Assembly (NCBI RefSeq): GCF_029784135.1
Contig: NC_073746.1
Location: forward strand, 186,563,983 to 186,627,982
Direction: 5' to 3'
Origin: Toxorhynchites rutilus septentrionalis
Taxonomy: Eukaryota > Arthropoda > Insecta > Diptera > Culicidae
DNA: 64,000 bases
Shown: positions 42,665-54,369 of the stretch, in pieces
Position numbering within the stretch: position 1 is the stretch's first letter
Layout of the letters: each line of letters opens with the position of its first letter
The notes under the pieces: model-generated
What the model was told of the DNA's origin: nothing
Databases searched by the model: none
The model's input: only the letters and a program-made list of their open reading frames with translations
Position numbers and translations under genes: made by a program

Positions 42665-42672
42665 AAACCGAG

Positions 42673-43250
42673 ACGTACGTCATCGAATACTTTGGAAATC
42701 CCCGAGCCACCCTCTGCAGTCGTGACTATCCTGCCGGCGCTCACAAGTCGTCCCGATCCTGCTGGAAGGTATTGATTGCTGTTTCGTCACGATACAATCG
42801 ACGATACGCTTCAACAGCTTTGGATCAGGATGGAATATATGGACAGAAGCATTGGAATTCCCTACTTGCCACCAAATAGGATGAATGACATCCCTCTAAT
42901 TTATCTCCCAACGACATTGTACTACAGTTTGGTGATTATAATCTATGCGATGTACACTGGGCTGTAAACGAAGATGCTACGCGTCAGTTGATCTGGATCA
43001 CTATCAACTGTGTACTACCAGTAGCTTATTTCTGGATGGCTTCTGCTTCCACCGCTTGTCCCAGATTGACAGCTTGGAGAATACAGAAAACCGCACTTTT
43101 GATCTTGGCCTCGTTAACGGCATCGTACTACCGGGTTACCTCCTTAGCGATTCCATAGAAGCGCTCTCCAGTGCCATCCTCCATTCGAGCTAGTCGTCGC
43201 ATGTCCAACGGCTGTAACATACGAAACAGAACTTAATAATCCTGAATACG
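42673..43250 (+). pseudogene. Jockey-type LINE endonuclease fragment
   Basis: In shifting frames the plus strand reads VLIAVSSRYNRRY, PYLPPNRMNDIPLIYLP, LPNDIVLQFGDYNLCDVHW and ENTENRTFDLGLVNGIVLP. These match the GGVLIAVSS, IYLPPxRMND, LGDFNLPxxxW and NRLLDLVxV blocks of Jockey-type endonucleases; GDYN holds a catalytic Asp. The upstream part was split by the 41206-42664 insertion. Badly frameshifted. Confidence 0.72.
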
Positions 43251-43434
43251 ATTTCAAACGGGCCAACTTTGAGCATTTGTGTGCAGCATTGCTTGTGATC
43301 GACGTGAATACTCTGGACACGATTTCAAGATATCGATAGCTTCTTGTCCAACGTTGTACTTCAGGCGATTACAGCACATTTTTGAGGTCTCATCCGTGTA
43401 AACCGCCATGGTCAAATAACCAAAAAAAAAATCC

Positions 43435-43507
43435 CCCAACTAGAAACGGAATCGAACCCGAACCCCCGGCATGTTAGGCGTGACGCTAACTACTCGGCTA
43501 CGGGAGC
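43435..43507 (-). repeat. tRNA-derived sequence, probable SINE head
   Basis: On the minus strand GCTCCCGTAGCCGAGTAGTT starts a tRNA-like unit. A box TAGCCGAGTAGTTAG lies at 43486-43500, an anticodon-loop-like CTAACAT, and B box GGTTCGATTCC at 43448-43458. The acceptor halves do not pair well and no CCA-compatible end exists, so it is not a functional tRNA gene. The adjoining minus-strand sequence down to about 43254 may be the SINE body. Confidence 0.65.
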
Positions 43508-43544
43508 ACTGCTTAAGGAATCTCTCTACTGTGGTTCGTTCTAT

Positions 43545-43990
43545 CCTAGAATTTGCCTCTGGTGCCCTTTCTTGGCATTTTGAAAGCGCGTATTGAATCT
43601 GTCCAAAGAAAGTTCACGTATCGTGCTTTGAGGAACCTTCCTTGGCGTAATCCAGGGGAGTTGCCTCCTAAAGAGAAACGCTGTACCTTGCTGGGAATTG
43701 ATACTCTAGAGAGTAGGCGATCTGCAGCACAAGCCATGTTTGTTGCAAAACTACTGAGGAGTGAGATTGATTCCCCTTCCTTGCTAGCTAATCACAATAT
43801 TTATGCTCCAGAACGCACCTTAGGTCACCGTGATTTGCTTAGGCTCGATTTCAGGAACAGTTTGTATGGCCAGCATGATCCGGTGGAATATATGTCTGCT
43901 ACAATTAATAAGATTTTTCACTTCTTTGAATTTAATCTCGCCAGCATTGCGCTCCGAAGTAGATTTAAAAAGTATTTTAGAAGATGTTGA
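43545..43990 (+). pseudogene. Jockey-type LINE ORF2, C-terminal end
   Basis: The frame reads RIESVQRKFTYRALRNLPWR, LPPKEKRCTLLGIDTLESRR, AAQAMFVAKLLRSEIDSPSL, then LRLDFRNSLYGQHDPVEYM and FEFNLA, ending at a stop near 43990 followed by an AAAT/AAT-rich tail at 44053-44083. It is the terminal part of the same kind of element as the minus-strand pieces at 25911-31124, and pairs with the endonuclease fragment at 42673. RT is deleted between them. Confidence 0.85.
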
Positions 43991-44089
43991 AAATCGCAAT
44001 GCGTGTATATGTAATTGGCTTAAGTAGCTTCCTCAAGACAATTTGATATAAGATGAATTAAATAAATAAATAATAATAATACTAGTTCA

Positions 44090-44957
44090 ATGCGCTTGAA
44101 TGAACACTCGTTTTTGGAAGCATCTGTTGTCTCACAATAATCTTGCGAAACTAGTACAAAGATGTATTACCGTCTGTGTGTCTCTCCTGTATTCATGTGG
44201 TTTTTTTTCCAAACCGATAAAAAAGCTTATTGATTTACAGGTGAGCGCCATCGAGATTTCAATCATTCTTATTGATCAACCAACTTAAATAATTATCCAT
44301 TTATTATCTACGCTCCGCGCATAAATAAAATACACGCCAATATTCACCGTTCAGTCGAGTCACGACTAATAAATGAAAAGCTCACTCCTGACTTTCTCTA
44401 GTAGTGTGTTGGGAATACGATGAATTACCTTCATAGGTAGTCTAATTGTGCACCAGGATCCCTGGGTACGAAACAAAATTTCTGACATGAGCTGTCCCAA
44501 TCAAGAAAAGAAACGAAGCAAATCAGGTGCAAAACCCGGGCAGAGGCAATAGTGTAGCTCACGGCACGTGGGACCATGGAGCGTGTTCAAATGGCGCTAA
44601 TTCACCTGAACTAGACTCTCAGCCTTGTTGTCTACTTGCCATTCATAAGTGTTAATTTTAATTGAGACAGCTACCGTCTACATCGCGGCGTAAAAGCACT
44701 TGTGGGATACGAGAAAGAAGAAACGTTGCTATTTACCGTACCATACAACGGATATAACATCATTTCAAGCATGGAAGCTTATGCCCACCTACATGAACAT
44801 GATTGCTATTTATCACGTTAGTCAACTCTTCGTCGTCTATGCCCGTGCCTCACGTATTTCGTTTCGCTTGCATATGTGTGTTTCATTGATTAAACAAAAG
44901 TGATGAAATTAAATAAATTAGCATTGGTTCCCACGACCGTCTAGAATTTGTTCTTAC
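44090..44957. other. No feature recognised
   Basis: Mixed-composition DNA adjoining the candidate host exon. It would be intron if that exon is real. Confidence 0.35.
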
Positions 44958-45093
44958 CCAATGAACGAACGCTTCGAGAGTCACATCTGTTTGAGTTGGC
45001 AATTCAGGGGTTCTCATTTGTTCCCAAACATTGACTTCTTCGAAAGTGCTCAGCAGAACACACATCAAAGGATCCACTGCACATTTGTTATAG
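44958..45093 (-). CDS. Host gene internal exon, unknown protein
   Basis: On the minus strand an acceptor TTTAATTTGCAG ends at 45094, and a donor GTAAGAAC begins at 44957. The 136-nt exon between them is fully open in one frame: one base, then YNKCAVDPLMCVLLSTFEEV, NVWEQMRTPELPTQTDVTLE and AFVHW. The protein has no similarity to transposon proteins that I know and no low-complexity bias. Both splice sites are strong, which is rare by chance for an open frame of this length in such AT-rich DNA. I cannot name the gene. The neighbouring exons are outside recognition range, possibly beyond long introns; the ORF at 20243-20503 could be a downstream exon. Confidence 0.6.
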
Positions 45094-46249
45094 CTGCAAA
45101 TTAAATAACGAGTAAACGATTATGTTTTGATAGGAAAATCAAATATTGGGCCAATCATTATTGACCTGTTGAATCGTTTAGCTTAATGAATTCAGTCGAT
45201 CAGTGGAAAGTAGTCACATCCTTTTGGTGTGCTTACAGTTGATGAGGGTAACTAATTTGAACATTTTTCGGTTTCGGCAAACCCTTGTTAACATAATTTT
45301 GTAAATACTCATGGGATGGGGTGTATGTATTATTGAGTTCATGAAATAATAAGCAGTGGGAGGATCAAAAGTTCTGAAGGACAAAACAATTGTTTATAAA
45401 TGCTATCAGTCGTTTTTTTCTATAATGTATACAAATTCCTGCAGTTTCTATCTTGATGGTAGTAAAACTTCTGTTTATACCTAGTATAGCCATAAGTTCT
45501 GTCAGTCGTTTCAAAATTTATAACCTAATGGAATAAAAATTATAATGTTTATTGAATGTATCTAAAATTAACATTTTTAACAATGTTAACCATTGTGGAC
45601 CATTAACAAATGGTCCGCTTTTCTTCACGTAAAATCGTAAACGCTTGGTAAACACTTGCAAGGGGAAGTTCGTAGGATGCCTTCTCGATAGAACACTTCA
45701 ACGATTGTTTTTTTTTTTATGAGAGCGAGGAGTTCCTCCAAGTTGGTCTAAACAGGCTTGGCTCCTGGATGGCCAATCATTTGTGGTGATGAAGACTGGT
45801 AGATTTGTTGCATGCCACGTTTTTGAACCGTTTTAGGAGTTTTTTTTTTACATCGTTCCAATCATATTTTTTCAATCTGAGCGCCAATAAATGCTGAAAA
45901 GCTTCACGCAAAATAAGACTTTTGCTGCACTTGAAAACGTTTATCTCGACTGCTAGATACTAATGGTTGCGAAGAGGATTGCGCCGAACGCGTTCACGAG
46001 CGGCATAGATTAGATTGTGCAGCCGTATCGACTTCGAGCGCTTCTCTCTGGGTCTATTTTCCACATCGGACGACGAATCGTTCATTGATAAAAAGCGGCT
46101 AAAGCAGTTCACAAAACTGTTTCATCGTCTCCCCACACTGAAATAACGCGAGAGTTGCCACTCGTTTCTCGTACAGACCTAACATAATTGTGGTTAAGAG
46201 AAACCGAATAAATACTGATAGGACCACGACTGCATTGTTACCATGTTTT
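45094..46249. other. Unclassified, possible intron
   Basis: AT-rich with poly-T runs. No coding exon or element pair was identified. Confidence 0.35.
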
Positions 46250-46265
46250 GACGTAGGATTATGTC
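46250..46265 (+). repeat. Hairpin-element end, isolated (element 5)
   Basis: GACGTAGGATTATGTC follows TTTT (46246-46249) exactly as at the ends of elements 1-3. It continues TTTGATTTCTATATAG, like the sequence next to the hairpin of element 7. The distal end was not found, so the element to the right is truncated or diverged. Confidence 0.55.
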
Positions 46266-46734
46266 TTTGATTTCTATATAGAGGGTCACTTTTTCCTTCC
46301 AAAGTGAAGTATAGCATCATAAACTTGTCGCATATGTTATGCCGTTTCCTCCCACATATTTTCATAAAAACATTCGCTAATGGATTACCGTTTCTCAGGT
46401 AAAAAATTCCGTAGACCTGTCCTTTTCAAAAATGGTCCAGTCGTTCATTTTTCGGATCATAGTGAGCAAACTTGTTCATTTTGCTAGCAATATTCTTTCA
46501 ATGATAAATCTGCTGGAGCTCCACTGATACGACCAAAATCCATCAAATATCAAAAAGTCAATAGTCAAAAGCTTCTCGAATCGTTTTCCCTCCATTTTCT
46601 ATAGGAATAAATGATAGAAAGATCAAGGATACATCAATGCTGTGCTTCGCATCTCAGACGAAATTTCAATATTTGTCAGTCGTAAAATTTTGGCGAGTTT
46701 TTTTAATCCTTTGATGAACCGTGTCAGAAGCTAT

Positions 46735-47004
46735 CTAAATTCTAGAGCTTTTTTTCTTCATTTTGAAAAACCAGTTGCAGCTCGCGTAATATGACCAATT
46801 CACGTTTATACCGTCCATCGACACAAAAAGAAGTTTGTTCAAATATTTAATTCCCATGCCTTCTTCAGAAGCTGCAAGTTCATTCCTGATGCTTGAGAAT
46901 AACCCAAGAACATTGATGTCATGTAACGATTCACCAACCCCAACCTCTTCATCCCAAAATCTGACATTCAGATCCATCTGTAGCCTCTTTGTAGTCTTGT
47001 TCAA
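46735..47004 (-). pseudogene. Possible DNA-transposon ORF fragment
   Basis: An 89-codon minus-strand frame contains LLFVSMDGINVNWSYYASCN, reminiscent of the SMDGPNVN motif in some transposon-derived or KRAB/hAT-associated proteins. Nothing else supports the family. Confidence 0.2.
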
Positions 47005-47615
47005 AGTTTCATCGAATCAAAAATCATCATAAAGCTCATTTTATCACGCCCTAGTTAGACCTTCTCAGCTTCCTGGTTGTCATGAAACATTCTTCTCAAT
47101 ACTACCATGTATTTTTCAGCAGTGTGGAGTGATTTGTGCTACATAACTGTTTCCAGGCACCACAGAAGCTCAGCTTTCGTAGTGTGATTTTCAAGTATTA
47201 ATTTATCGATAGTTTTCGAAGAAGAAAAGGAAGGGAATTGGTTGAAGCTGAACGGCAGATACTGATGCCAAAAATGCCAGAAAAACATCGCGAATGTAAA
47301 AGCCGTCTACTTTTGCACTGTTTACCTTTCGGAAGGACTAAGTTCACCTACAGGCAAAAGCGAACTGAAAAACCTACAGAGAGTCAAACTAGTCAAATAT
47401 ACCTTTTTTTTGGTATCATTACCTTTTTAATTACTGCAATAATCGAAATTCTAATTGACGGAATTTAATATTTTTCCAGATTGGTGACGAACTTCCCTGA
47501 TATTCCATGACTTTCCCTGACATTGTTTGAATTCCCTGATATTTCCTGATTTTCAAGGAAGTCGACATCCTGTTATTATATCACTTAAGTGAGCAGTATA
47601 AAAATATTAACGTTC
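47005..47615. other. Spacer with TTCCCTGA iterations
   Basis: CTTCCCTGATATTCC, TTTCCCTGACATT and TTCCCTGATATTTCC at 47492-47550 form an imperfect short-period repeat. No gene. Confidence 0.45.
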
Positions 47616-47831
47616 AAAAGATGAATGGGGTGTCCATTTTGATACATCACCGTTGAACTATTATTGGAACTTTTTTCATTTTCAAATTACACATAATAAC
47701 AAAAATTGAAATAAATAAAATTTTCAACAATAACTAATATAGAAATATAATTTCTTTTACTAATTTGTATTTTCCAAACTATTATATTCTGTTCATATCG
47801 AACAGTTGTCTACTTCTTCGTTTTTATTAAT

Positions 47832-49223
47832 ATGGCAGAGGGCGGGGAGGATCCCCCATCCACGCCAAAGAATATATCAGATAATGAACCTCCTCCTGAA
47901 GAGCAGGAGGATGAAACAGAAGATGAGGAGGAAAATTCTGTATACGAAATAGAAAGCTCTGAAGATGAGGAAAAAGACGAGAAGCAGGATTTTCGTCTAA
48001 AAGAATACCCTGATGGCGCCAAAGGCCCATTTATCGTATACTTTAGACGAAAATCCAAACCTCTTAACGTCATTCGCATCTCAAAAGAGTTGACACAGAA
48101 ATTTTCCGAAGTTACCGAGATTACTCGGATGGGGCCAGACAAATTACGAGTTGTCGTCTCCAGCAGAACCCAAGCGAATGAAATAACGCACTGTGATCTC
48201 TTTGCGATCGAGTATCGCGTATACGTACCCTGTTGCAACGTTGAAATAGACGGTGTAATAAACGAAAAGGGTTTGACTCGAAAAGAGATACTCGATGGTG
48301 TCGGTCGCTTCAAGAACTCTTCACTTAAAAGTGTGAAGATTCTTGCATGCGATCGACTGAAATCTGTGTCACTTAAAAATGACAAACGAGTCCTCAATCG
48401 GACAAACTCTTTTCGTGTGACATTTGAGGGTTCCGCCCTTCCAAACTACGTTGCAATAGGTGCACTTCGTTTACCTGTTCGGTTGTTTGTACCCCGGGTA
48501 ATGAAATGCAACAAATGTATGCAACTCGGTCACACGGCCGCCTATTGTTGCAACAAAAAACGTTGCGCAGATTGTGGAGAGAGCCATGATGAGAATCCTT
48601 GCCCGAAAGAACGCAAGTGTCTTCATTGCGGCGGGACTCCACATGATCTTACTCAATGCCCGGTGTACATACAACGAGGGGAAAAAATCAAGCGTTCTTT
48701 AAAAGAACGTTCCAAGCGGACTTATGCAGAAATGCTTAAGAGTCCCGTTCCAACGACTCAGAACAATCCCTACTCCATTCTGCAGAACGACGAGCCTGTT
48801 GCTGACGCTCCCAATGCAGGAAGTTCCGGTACATCGCAGGGTGCCATCAGGAAAAGAAAAATTACTTCTTTTCCTTCACTCCCCAGAAAGAAAACCGAAA
48901 CTTCCCAAGTTGGAATGAAAACTCGAATCGAACGTGCTGAGAATAGACCGAAGCAAGTACCTCCTGGTTTAAGCGGTTCTTCTACGCACCAGGGAGCAGC
49001 ACTTCCCGGAGCAGCACCCAACACGTCTGCTCCTTTTTCGCGGTCGAGGCAACAGCCACAATCTGGCTTGCTTGCGCTTTCTGACCTGGTGGACAACATT
49101 TTAAATGCTTTAAATATAAACGACCCTCTTAAAAGCATAGTTTTATGTTTGCTTCCGATTGTGAGAACATTTTTGAAAGAAAAATGTGGTTTTTTGGCAG
49201 CGTTCATTTCCCTCGATGCCTGA
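47832..49223 (+). CDS. I-type LINE ORF1 (gag-like, three zinc knuckles)
   Basis: A complete 463-codon ORF from ATG 47832 to TGA 49221-49223. The N-terminal 50 residues are strongly acidic (EDETEDEEENS). Residues about 60-200 are a folded RNA-binding-type region. Zinc knuckles lie at 226-239 (CNKCMQLGHTAAYC), 245-257 (CADCGESHDENPC) and 263-276 (CLHCGGTPHDLTQC). The C-terminus is Ser/Pro/Gln-rich, then hydrophobic (LKSIVLCLLPIVRTFLKEKC). This protein packages the element RNA. Its stop overlaps the ORF2 start as ATGCCTGA, suggesting coupled reinitiation. No breaks seen. Confidence 0.9.
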   Translation: MAEGGEDPPSTPKNISDNEPPPEEQEDETEDEEENSVYEIESSEDEEKDEKQDFRLKEYPDGAKGPFIVYFRRKSKPLNVIRISKELTQKFSEVTEITRMGPDKLRVVVSSRTQANEITHCDLFAIEYRVYVPCCNVEIDGVINEKGLTRKEILDGVGRFKNSSLKSVKILACDRLKSVSLKNDKRVLNRTNSFRVTFEGSALPNYVAIGALRLPVRLFVPRVMKCNKCMQLGHTAAYCCNKKRCADCGESHDENPCPKERKCLHCGGTPHDLTQCPVYIQRGEKIKRSLKERSKRTYAEMLKSPVPTTQNNPYSILQNDEPVADAPNAGSSGTSQGAIRKRKITSFPSLPRKKTETSQVGMKTRIERAENRPKQVPPGLSGSSTHQGAALPGAAPNTSAPFSRSRQQPQSGLLALSDLVDNILNALNINDPLKSIVLCLLPIVRTFLKEKCGFLAAFISLDA

Positions 49224-52200
49224 TTCAGGGCAAGAGGTCAAGGATTTGACCACTGTAATACAGTGGAATTGCAGAAGCATCATTCCTAAACTAGATCAGT
49301 TTAAATTTTTAGTTCACAGCTCTAACTGTGATGTATTTTCTCTCTGTGAAACATGGCTTTCTTCAGCCGATGAGCTGAATTTCCACGATTTCAACATAAT
49401 TCGCCTCGATCGAAATGACTCGTTTGGTGGCGTACTATTGGGGATTAAAAAATGTCACTCCTTCTATAGAGTCACTCTCCCATCGATGACAGGCATTGAA
49501 GTTGTCGCTTGCCAGACACAAATCAATGGCAAAGACTTCTGCATTGCTTCGATATATATCCCTCCCAGAACTACGGTAGGCCGCCATCAGTTCTTTGATA
49601 CTATCGAGGCAATGCCGGAACCGCGGGTAATCTTAGGTGATTTTAACTCCCATGGAACAGCATGGGGATCACTCTACGATGACAACCGTGCCACTTTGAT
49701 TTATGATCTGTGCGACAACTTCAAATTGACAGTTTTGAATACTGGGGAAGCAACCAGAATAGCCAACCCTCCTGCACGGGCAAGCATGCTAGACATATCT
49801 CTATGCTCTTCTTCGTTATCCCTGGATTGCATGTGGAAGGTAATCCAAGATCCCCACGGTAGTGATCACCTACCAATAATTTTATCGATCGCTAATGAAT
49901 CAAGCTCTCGTGAGTCAGTCAATATTTCGTATGACCTCACGAAGAATATTGACTGGAGAACATTTGCGGAAATAATATCTGAAGCAATTGTTTCAATGCA
50001 TGAACTTCCTCCACTCGAAGAGTATAACTTTATATCGAGTTTGATTTACGAAAGCGCACTTCAAGCTCAAAAGAAACGTGTACCGGCTACCACTTTCCGA
50101 CGTCGTCCTCCATCACTTTGGTGGGACAAGGAGTGTTCAAAGGTCTACCTTGAAAAATCATCCGCTTTCAAAAAATTCCCGAAAACTGGATTAGTGGAAT
50201 GGTTTCTAAAGTACCAAGCTCTAGAAGCCAAACTAAAAGGTTTGATTAAAGCAAAAAAGCGTGGATATTGGCGGAAGTTCGTCAATGGTTTGTCAAGGGA
50301 GACCGCTATGAGCACTCTTTGGAATACGGCTAGGAAAATGCGTGGCTGGAACCATACAAACGAAAGTGAGGAATACTCTGACCGTTGGATTTTTAACTTT
50401 GCAAGGAAGGTTTGCCCCGACACCGTTCCTGCACAAAACGTCGTACGCGACATTCCACTTCAAAGCGATTATGAGAATTTTTCGATGGTGGAATTCTCAA
50501 TTGCCCTTCTCTCATGTAACAATTCAGCTCCGGGGTCGGACAAGATTAAATTCAACTTGTTGAAGAATCTTCCCGACTTGGCAAAACAGCGTTTGCTGAA
50601 CTTGTTCAACAAGTTTCTGGAGCTGAATATTGTCCCGCATGACTGGAGACAAGTGAGAGTGATAGCCATACGGAAACCCAACAAGCCGGCTTGCGATCAC
50701 AACTCGTATAGGCCGATTGCAATGTTATCCTGTATTCGTAAATTGTTAGAGAAAATGATTCTACTTCGTTTGGACAAGTGGGTTGAAGCGAACAATTTGC
50801 TGTCAAATACGCAGTTTGGCTTCCGCCGAGGTAGAGGGACAAATGATTGTCTCGCGCTGCTATCTTCTGAAATCCAAATCGCATTTGCTCGCAAAGAACA
50901 AATGGCTTCCGTTTTTCTCGATATCAAAGGGGCATTTGATTCAGTTTCCATGGAAATTCTCTCAGAGAAGCTTCATAATCGTGGACTTTCACCAATTCTT
51001 AACAATTTCCTGTACAATTTACTGTCAGAAAAGCACATGATTTTCTCTCATGGCAGCTCGAAATCTTCTCGTTACAGTTTTATGGGCCTACCACAAGGCT
51101 CCTGCCTAAGCCCCCTCTTGTACAGTTTTTACGTCAATGATATGGATGATTGTCTAACTAGAGACTGCACGCTGAGACAACTTGCAGACGATGGAGTTAT
51201 TTCCATCACGGGTACTAATCCCGTCGTTCTGCAAAAGTCGTTGCAAGATACAATCTGTTCACGTGGGCCCTCAAGCTGGGTATCGAATTCTCTACGGAGA
51301 AAACTGAAATGGTCGTTTTTTCTAGGAAGCACGAACCCGCCCAATTCCAGCTTCACCTATCCGGCAAAACGATCCAACACTCTATGTTTTTCAAATACCT
51401 GGGTGTATATTTTGATTCTAAGTGTACCTGGGGGAGACACATTGCGTATTTGAAACAGAAATGCCAGCAAAGAATCAATTTTCTCCAAACAATTACCGGA
51501 ACATGGTGGGGTGCCCATCCAGGAGACCTCATTCAGTTGTACAAAACAACGATATTATCAGTGTTAGAATATGGCAGTTTTTGCTTCCGATCAGCTGCCA
51601 GGATTCATATTCTCAAGCTGGAGAGAATACAATATCGTTGCTTGCGTATAGCCATGGGGTGTTTGCATTCGACACATACGATGAGTCTCGAAGTTTTGGC
51701 AGGAGTACCCCCGCTTACTCTTCGGTTCACAGAATTATCCTACAGATTTCTCATCCGTTGCAAGATCATGAATCCATTGGTGATTGATAACTTCGAAAAT
51801 CTACTCCAACTGACTCCTCAGTCAAGTTTTATGTCTATATACCATGAGTACCTTACCCACGACGTGCACCCTTCACCAGGCATCTCCAACCAAGTTTGCT
51901 TCCCTTACTTCTGCAATTCCTCTGTCATTTTTGATCTGTCCATGCGACAAAAAATCCATGGAATCCCAGATCACCTACGCTCCGATTCTATTCCGCCGAT
52001 ATTTTCGGCAGAATATGGGAAAGTTAGATCTGATAAAATGTTCTTTACTGACGGTTCATTCATAAACGGGTCCACTGGCTTCGGCATCTTCAATGAAAAT
52101 TCCAGTGCCTCTTTCAAACTCAAAGATCCTTGTTCCGTGTATGTCGCTGAACTGGGTGCGATATATTACGCATTAGGGATCATTGAAACATTGCCCATCG

Positions 52201-52889
52201 ACCACTATTTTATTTTTTCAGACAGTCTCAGCTCAATAGAGGCAATCCGCTCAATGAAAGTTGATAAACGCTCATCTTATTTCCTAACAAGAATAAGACA
52301 ACTATTGAGTGTTTTGGTCGAAAAATTATTCACGATTACCTTAGCATGGGTTCCCTCTCATTGCTCGATTCCGGGGAATGAGAAAGCGGACTCGCTAGCT
52401 AAGGTGGGCGCTTTAGAAGGCACACTTTTTGAAAGGCAAATTGCTTATAATGAATTTTTCCACATTCCTCGTCAGTATACGCTCGTAAGTTGGCAGCGCA
52501 TGTGGAGTGGTGATGAGTTCGGTCGTTGGTTACACACGATTATCCCTAAGGTCTCGACGAGGGCATGGTTCAAGGGATTGAATGTAGGTCGTGATTTCAT
52601 TCGCGTGATATCTCGGCTTATGTCCAATCACTACAACCTAAACGCGCATCTCTATCGCATTGGGCTCGCAGCAAACAATCTTTGTGATTGTGGCGATGGC
52701 TACCACGACATCGAGCATGTGGTCTGGTCGTGTATCCGGTTCCATGCTGCTCGCTCTCAGCTCTCTAGAGCACTGAGAGCACAAGGCAGACAATCGGATA
52801 TCCCCGTCCGGGATATCTTAGGTAGCCGGGATCCTGATCTTCTGCTTCATCTATACCTGTTCCTCAGAAACGCCGATGTCAACGTTTAA
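49216..52889 (+). pseudogene. I-type LINE ORF2: EN, RT and RNase H, one frameshift
   Basis: ATG 49216 is chosen because it overlaps the ORF1 stop. Endonuclease: QWNCRSI, SLCETWL with catalytic Glu, LGDFNSHG, GSDHLPI. RT: APGSDKIKF, SYRPIAMLS, QFGFRRGRG, FLDIKGAFD, GLPQGSCLSP, then LADD. A frame change of -1 (or +2) falls between about 51245 and 51256, after LQKSLQDT; the frame then runs to 52889. RNase H follows: FTDGS, AELGA, SDSLSS, and H and D in SHCSIPGNEKADSLA. A CxC-x8-H-x4-C motif (CDCGDGYHDIEHVVWSC) is near the end. RNase H plus gag knuckles place it in the I superfamily (I, Loner or Outcast groups). The frameshift makes this copy inactive. Confidence 0.9.
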
Positions 52890-53414
52890 TGATGTTTCCT
52901 TCGTTGTGTCCCCGTTTCATATCCCTCCTATCCGATCGATAAACTTTGACTTAGTCGCGGCAATACATACACACACTCTTTACAGACACACGGGCCAAAG
53001 GTTGTGCAGTCCACTGATCATTCAACAAGAGCCAAAGGTTGTACCGCTCATGACAACTCTACACGAGCTGATGATTGCGCCGCCATTCTATCCTGGATTC
53101 CTCGAGTCGAGAAAGACGCACCACGCTAGATATGGGGTACAGACTAGGGGGGCGTTGCTGATTAATGGTCAGCTGCATCCCAATAGGAAGTATCCCGTGT
53201 CGGGCACACGTACAGAGCATCGAAGACTGCGACATACCAATTATGAGAACACTTGTAATACTAACCTCGAGTCAACCGCGAGTAATCGGTTACATATTAC
53301 TAACATAGTCTAAGCAAACATTGTCAAAATATTGAACTCCCGGCCCCGTTAGGCTGACGCCATATGAGCCTTAATAAAATATATATTTTGGATAAAAAAA
53401 AAAAAAAGATGAAT

Positions 53415-53988
53415 CGATTCAAAAGTTTGAATCAATTCCACCAATTCCTTGTATTCTCTCCACCAAGGCGCCTAGAAGTATATCCTAAGGTGGGCCAACT
53501 TGCTAAAACCACTCTTCAGCCATCTTGGAAGTCTACTGTGTTTTGTTTGTGTTTGGATGGACACAAATTCAGATTGGGTGACAACCCTATGATCAGCGGA
53601 AAGTGACAGCATATCCACACTCAAAATTCATCGCAGCTATAATAATGACCAACACATTTCGATATAATATATTGGAGAGAAGAGTCTTCTACTCTTCTAC
53701 TCCACCATTCTCTTGAATTCAACACAATTGTGAAAATTTCATGAAGTACAGTCTAGTTCAAACTACGAACCGGTGTAGTACTCTTTTATTATATTCACCC
53801 AAAGTCCCACTTTAGTACTCGAGTTTTCAGACCCGTTGACACGGGTTCACCCAATCGTTTCGCACTAATTCAATGATCATACCACTCCGTTCAGCCGGAA
53901 AAGAGGTAATAACGTTCAAAACCTTGCATTCCAGCGTTACTCTCTCGTTTTCGAAACTTTGAACTTACACCCCGATACAGAAATGAAA
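53415..53988. other. Flanking DNA, possibly body of hairpin-ended element 8
   Basis: No coding sequence. The block left of the hairpin at 53989 should be the element's body, but its distal end was not found. Confidence 0.35.
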
Positions 53989-54004
53989 GACGTAGTCCTA
54001 CGTC
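53989..54004 (-). repeat. Hairpin-element end (element 8)
   Basis: GACGTAGTCCTACGTC followed by AAAA (54005-54008), the same terminus as elements 6 and 7. It directly abuts the C-terminus of a DD37E transposase remnant, so it was inserted there. Confidence 0.65.
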
Positions 54005-54008
54005 AAAA

Positions 54009-54367
54009 TTATTAGATGCCTTGCCGGGCAGCCTCACGGTAGTTGACCGGAACTATAGCCATGATCGATGAGAAGATATTTGTCAGCATGTTCTTCAGAT
54101 CTTTAGTGGCCTTGGCGATCAGCTGCTTCTCTGTTTGACCTCAAAATTATTGGAGTAGATCCTCCGTTTGAAGTTCGTCCAGCAATTTTCAATCGGTCGC
54201 AACCGGGGGAATTTGGGAGAGTTGGTGGACTTCGGTACAACGTCTATATTCAGCCGGTCCATCTCCAGTGATTAGTTGTCATTCGCTCTTTCTGGATGAT
54301 TGCCTGCTGCTCAGACACGGCTGGATTAGACTGACGCTTCCGCATAAAAATGTCCATTTTAGCCATG
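54009..54367 (-). pseudogene. DD37E-type transposase, C-terminal and middle remnant
   Basis: From 54367 downward the minus strand reads MAKMDIFMRKRQSNPAVSEQ, then, after a large internal deletion, DVVPKSTNSPKFPRLRPIEN and CWTNFKRRIYSNNF. After a 1-nt shift it gives KQLIAKATKDLKNMLTNIF and NYREAARQGI with a stop. PRLRPIENxW carries the third catalytic residue (Glu), as in ITmD37E-type and related Tc1/mariner transposases. It joins in frame to 55695-55885 across the pogo-like insert (QTMNKYMAKMD). Confidence 0.75.
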
Positions 54368-54369
54368 TA

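Larger units (their letters stand above)
47627..53403 (+). mobile_element. I-type LINE, nearly full length
   Basis: ORF1 and ORF2 are followed by a ~500-bp 3' UTR and a poly-A end at about 53394-53407. A candidate target duplication AAAAGATGAAT occurs at 47616-47626 and 53404-53414, although its first four bases could belong to the poly-A. The 5' limit is therefore tentative: if the duplication is real, the 5' UTR is about 205 bp and AT-rich. Siblings are at 41206-42664 (young), 31478-33724 (old) and 37220-37630 (older). Confidence 0.75.

Noticed and set aside
43435..43507. Functional tRNA gene (Val-like anticodon loop)
   Set aside because: A and B boxes are good, but the acceptor stem halves do not pair and no proper 3' end is present; a SINE head fits better.
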